In this document: in pieces, positions 60,865 to 64,000 of the stretch
Numbering within the stretch: the stretch's first letter is position 1
Layout of the letters: each line of letters opens with the position of its first letter
NCBI RefSeq assembly: GCF_963675585.1
Contig: NZ_OY776414.1
Location: 1,467,001-1,531,000 of the forward strand
Direction: 5' to 3'
Origin: an uncultured Draconibacterium sp.
GTDB taxonomy: Bacteria; Bacteroidota; Bacteroidia; Bacteroidales; Prolixibacteraceae
DNA length: 64,000 bases
Notes under the pieces: model-generated
The model's input: the letters and a program-made list of their open reading frames with translations, nothing else
What the model was told of the DNA's origin: nothing
Database searches by the model: none
Program-made: the position numbers and the translations under genes

Positions 60865-61800
60865 CTATAGTTTCACTTCAATAACAGCGTAGTGCGAAAT
60901 CTTCCAAAACTCTGCAGGTGTATCAATTTCCAGGCGGGTAATTAATCCGTCCTCTTCAATTAAGCGATACGATTCGGCAGGATGTTCCGAAATCAGATTT
61001 ACCTTTTTGGCATTTAATTCAATTGAATGTTGTTCGCTGATATCAATTTTGGTAAAATAATCTTCGTTGAAATTATCAAGTAAACTTTTGCTGGCGCCAA
61101 TTCCCAGAAATCCACCTTCCTTGGCAATTACACCATTGTCGCTAAGTTCTTTGCTGGTACCATAGGCAAAAAAGCCTTTATGAAGTTCGCTGATTTGCTG
61201 GTTGATCAATTCTTCTTTCTGAACCAACATTTCATCTTTTAATTGCACAGTATCCAAAATGGCCAAAACCTGGTTGTGTAAACTATCTTTTTCGTAGCTA
61301 ACTTTTGCCAATTGTTTGTTTTGGATTTCATATTGTGTCTGCAATTCAGCAATCTGAGCATTTTGTAGCTCAATGCTTTTGTTTAAGCTGGCAATTTTGT
61401 TTTTAAACGATTTTAGCTGAATTCCCGAATTTTTTAGTTTCTGCTCAAGGTCTTCAATCTTTTGGCTACTTTCTTCCAGCATGGTATTCATCATTTGAAT
61501 ATCGCTGATAATTGCATCCTTTTGCGAAACAGTAATTTCACTGTCTTGCAATTTTAACTGACCTCTTTTTTCGTTAATAAAAGTCAGGCTGCTTTCAATG
61601 GTATCAAACGCACTGATAAATTCGTTTACCATTGAATCGCGTTCCTGCACGGCCACTTCCAGTTTTGTGTTTTCTGAACTTAACTGATTAACTTGTTTTT
61701 TACTTTTATTGATGATAAATCCACCAATAACTACGGTTAAAAATAATGCCGCCAGTACGGCTCCGGTAATTAGTCTCGACGATTTGTTTTGTGTTGTCAT
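60865..61800 (-). CDS. Membrane-anchored coiled-coil protein, unknown
   Basis: The 311-residue protein has one membrane helix (about 10-31, ITGAVLAALFLTVVIGGFII). A long coiled coil (about 35-205, repeated K-x-x-L heptads such as SQKIEDLEQKLKNSGIQLKSF) precedes a compact C-terminal domain (about 215-311, FFAYGTSKELSDNGVIAKEG, LLDNFNEDYFTKIDIS). The final domain looks like those of Bacteroidota proteins annotated as Cbp1-family or envelope coiled-coil proteins. Function unknown. It lies downstream of a sigma-54-type regulator gene with a 194-bp gap. Confidence 0.8.
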   Translation of the reverse strand: MTTQNKSSRLITGAVLAALFLTVVIGGFIINKSKKQVNQLSSENTKLEVAVQERDSMVNEFISAFDTIESSLTFINEKRGQLKLQDSEITVSQKDAIISDIQMMNTMLEESSQKIEDLEQKLKNSGIQLKSFKNKIASLNKSIELQNAQIAELQTQYEIQNKQLAKVSYEKDSLHNQVLAILDTVQLKDEMLVQKEELINQQISELHKGFFAYGTSKELSDNGVIAKEGGFLGIGASKSLLDNFNEDYFTKIDISEQHSIELNAKKVNLISEHPAESYRLIEEDGLITRLEIDTPAEFWKISHYAVIEVKL

Positions 61801-61994
61801 AATACTTGTGTTTATATTTTAAAAGTTGATTTTAAATTCTGCCTCTGTATAACCAATTAATGTTCCACAAAATGGCACATAACTCAAAACACTTATTTTC
61901 AAATCCTTAGAAACAAGCAACTAGTAGGAAGATTTATCAAAATGATAATTCACTCATCAATGTGATAATAAAAAGGAGAATTTTTGAACAGGAA

Positions 61995-63335
61995 TTACTC
62001 CTTTAACATGCGGTAAATGGTAGCCGTACCAATGTCAAGTTTTTGAGCAACCAGTTTAATGTTGTTGTCGTATTTTTCGAGGTATTTTTTAACGATTCTC
62101 AAATTGTATTCACGCAAACTAACTTCGCCATCCATAACTTCAGGCAAAAGATCATCGTTCCCTAAAATTATATTACTTCCGGGGATTTCGTTGCCATCGC
62201 TTAAAGTTACTGCGAGTTCAATAATGGAACGTAATTCCCTTATGTTGCCCGGAAAAGAGTATGCACGCAATTTAGATACAGCATCGGACGCGAGTGTTTT
62301 TAAGGGCAATTTATTTTCGGCACAAAAGGTTTTTACAAAATGTGTGGCAAGTATAAAAAGGTCGTTTCCTCTTTCACGAAGCGGAGGCAATTCAATGGGT
62401 AATCCGTAAATGCGATAATATAAATCCTGTCTGAAATTTCCGTTTTTTACCTCATTCTGAAAATTGCGATTTGTAGCAACAATTATCCGGCAATCAACTT
62501 TTACAGGGGTGTTGCTTCCTACACGAACTATTTCTTTTTCCTGCAGAACGCGCAGCAGACGGGTTTGAAGCGAAATATCCATCTCGGCAACTTCGTCTAA
62601 AAAGAGCGTGCCCCCACTCGCCTCTTCAAACTTTCCTATGCGCCGAAAATTGGCACCTGTAAATGCTCCCTTTTCGTGGCCAAACAATTCGCTTTCAACC
62701 AAATCTTTTGGAATTGCAGCCATATTTACCGCAACAAATGGTTTACCCGAACGATTTGAATTGTAATGAATGGCTTTTGCCACCAATTCCTTACCCGTTC
62801 CGGTTTCGCCGGTAACCGCTACCGAAATGTTTGTACGGGTAGCTTTGTCTATTAAATCGTATATTTTTTGTGTGGCCGGGCTGCTGCCTACAATTGTATT
62901 TTCGTAACTGTATTTCTTCTTAACTTCTTTACGCAGACTTACAATTTCCTTTTTTAGCTTATCGCCTTTTCGGATGTTGTTTACAGTGTTCAGAAGTCTT
63001 TCGCGAATTTCGTTCGATTTAACAATGTAGTCGTATGCACCATATTTCAGCAATTCAACAACTACATCAATTTCATTTTGCTCAGAAATAAGAATAACCT
63101 GAATGTCATCGTTTACCGCCTTAATTTTCTTTAAAACCTCCAAACCTTTCATATCCGGCAAGCGGTAATCCAGAGTAATTACATCGGGTTCTTTATCCAG
63201 ATTATCAATACAATCTTTACCGTTTGTAAAGGATACTATCTGATAATCGGGATTTAAGGACAATTGATGCACCAACAAACGATTGTACCACTCGTTGTCT
63301 TCAACTACAAAAATCAAATACGGTTTTTCGCTCAT
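61995..63335 (-). CDS. Sigma-54-dependent response regulator (NtrC family)
   Basis: The 446-residue protein has a receiver domain (1-120; phospho-acceptor D56 in PDVITLDYRLPDMKG), an AAA+ sigma-54 activation domain (about 140-375; Walker A GETGTGKE, GAFTGA loop in GHEKGAFTGANFR, Walker B GGTLFLDEVAEM) and a C-terminal Fis-type helix-turn-helix (about 405-446). It would activate RpoN-dependent genes after phosphorylation, most likely by the hybrid kinase encoded immediately upstream. Target genes are not identified in the window. Confidence 0.96.
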   Translation of the reverse strand: MSEKPYLIFVVEDNEWYNRLLVHQLSLNPDYQIVSFTNGKDCIDNLDKEPDVITLDYRLPDMKGLEVLKKIKAVNDDIQVILISEQNEIDVVVELLKYGAYDYIVKSNEIRERLLNTVNNIRKGDKLKKEIVSLRKEVKKKYSYENTIVGSSPATQKIYDLIDKATRTNISVAVTGETGTGKELVAKAIHYNSNRSGKPFVAVNMAAIPKDLVESELFGHEKGAFTGANFRRIGKFEEASGGTLFLDEVAEMDISLQTRLLRVLQEKEIVRVGSNTPVKVDCRIIVATNRNFQNEVKNGNFRQDLYYRIYGLPIELPPLRERGNDLFILATHFVKTFCAENKLPLKTLASDAVSKLRAYSFPGNIRELRSIIELAVTLSDGNEIPGSNIILGNDDLLPEVMDGEVSLREYNLRIVKKYLEKYDNNIKLVAQKLDIGTATIYRMLKE

Positions 63336-63502
63336 TTTTATTTACATCCTTTTTTTTGGAAATATTAGCCAACCCAAAATTTCTCAAAAGTCAGTTTCTT
63401 ACTTCAAAATTACATTCATTTATCAACAATTAACAGAATTATCCACTGAATAAAAAAAAACAATCCTGAAAAAATCATTTTGAATGTATAAAAATGAAGA
63501 GC

Positions 63503-64000
63503 CTATGAGCTGAAATTTCCGGCCTCAATTTGAGAAAGCAAAGCTGTATTTATTTGATTCACATCGTTTTCAACCGCTAAAACCAGGCTGGTAATTTGAT
63601 TTGAACGAACAAGCTTTTCGGTATTCTTCTCCAGCTCCTTCAATTTAGAATACAAAATATCGGCTTTTATGTGTTTACAAGGTGAAGCAATTTTATGTGC
63701 TTCTTCCGAAATTTTTTCCCATTTTTTTTGTTCCAAAGCCTGTTTTATGTTTGTGATACCGGTTTGCGAGGTACGAATAAAAACTTCGATCATTTCTTTC
63801 ATAAACGTCTTGTCACCATTGGTTAATCGTTCCAATTCGCTTAAATCGAATGTGGACAAATCGGCATCATTGTGCTTCGCATTTACATGGGTAGTTTCTA
63901 TAATTTCCAGCAGCTCCGATTCGGCGTATGGTTTCGACAAGAAATAATTTATTCCGGCATTTTTACACATTGTTCGTTCGGCCTCGCTGTTTATTGTTGC
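63503..64000 (-). CDS. C-terminus of a hybrid histidine kinase (receiver + Hpt), 5' end outside window
   Basis: The frame stays open from 63503 to the right edge (64000), giving at least 165 residues. It begins inside a receiver domain (ERTMCKNAGINYFLSKPYAESELLEII, with the conserved K-P). A histidine-phosphotransfer domain follows (about 50-155 of the visible part) with the phospho-histidine in EEAHKIASPCKHIKA. The order receiver-Hpt marks the tail of a hybrid sensor kinase. It lies 167 bp upstream of the sigma-54 regulator, so the two probably form a phosphorelay. Confidence 0.9.
   Translation of the reverse strand, partial: ATINSEAERTMCKNAGINYFLSKPYAESELLEIIETTHVNAKHNDADLSTFDLSELERLTNGDKTFMKEMIEVFIRTSQTGITNIKQALEQKKWEKISEEAHKIASPCKHIKADILYSKLKELEKNTEKLVRSNQITSLVLAVENDVNQINTALLSQIEAGNFSS

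Overview
The window reads as chromosomal DNA of a Bacteroidota bacterium. The DNA is AT-rich, gene starts generally lack Shine-Dalgarno sequences, and TAnnTTTG (-7 type) promoter elements precede some genes. The protein families are also typical of the phylum: a TonB-dependent receptor with a carboxypeptidase-regulatory N-terminal domain, Bacteroidetes-type curli genes, patatin fused to a beta-barrel, a sodium-pumping methylmalonyl-CoA decarboxylase, and many short lipoproteins. A marine Marinilabiliales/Prolixibacteraceae-like organism is my best guess from general gene content; it is inference only.

Layout. 1-5,140: housekeeping and stress genes on the minus strand (TPR proteins, glycerate kinase, a RelA/SpoT homologue with a damaged hydrolase motif, ferritin). 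5,284-11,828: a complete curli-type amyloid locus on the minus strand (LuxR-type regulator with a pseudo-receiver, csgA, a csgB-like gene, csgE, csgF, csgG, and a lipoprotein). A GC-rich structured leader lies in front of csgA. 12,245-18,455: a propionate/succinate energy module on the plus strand (CoA-transferase, methylmalonyl-CoA epimerase, four subunits of the Na+-translocating methylmalonyl-CoA decarboxylase). 19,558-24,442: small membrane and periplasmic proteins, several predicted to have dimeric alpha/beta-barrel folds, plus a cytochrome c and a zinc alcohol dehydrogenase. 24,684-28,456: GMP reductase, an SDR-like protein, a glycerophosphodiesterase and a lipase-like hydrolase. 28,431-32,816: a rimO tail remnant, a TonB receptor/TPR pair, and intact rimO.

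32,912-43,531: carbohydrate genes. A two-CBM20 4-alpha-glucanotransferase and a creatininase-family protein lie on the minus strand. On the plus strand follows a cluster of two GT4-type glycosyltransferases, a HAD hydrolase, a GT81-like synthase and a GH13_18 phosphorylase, which I read as a glucosylglycerate or mannosylglucosylglycerate compatible-solute module. 43,528-46,419: an isoprenylcysteine-methyltransferase-like gene cut near its 5' end by a complete IS256-family element with an 8-bp target duplication, followed by cmoA. 46,802-58,977: a phosphoesterase, an unknown protein, a patatin/BamA-like protein, a 1.7-kb-residue-class repeat protein containing five 399-bp tandem repeats, NhaC, and small envelope proteins. 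59,085-64,000: an unusual glycine-rich lipoprotein, a coiled-coil membrane protein, a sigma-54 response regulator, and the C-terminus of a hybrid histidine kinase that runs off the window.

The most interesting points are the csgA leader, which folds on paper into a three-way junction resembling GEMM-I (c-di-GMP-I) riboswitches and sits next to a degenerate-receiver regulator; the displaced rimO tail flanking a TonB-receptor cassette; the precisely reconstructable IS256 disruption; the near-identical 399-bp repeats; and the compatible-solute cluster. No tRNA, rRNA or CRISPR was seen.
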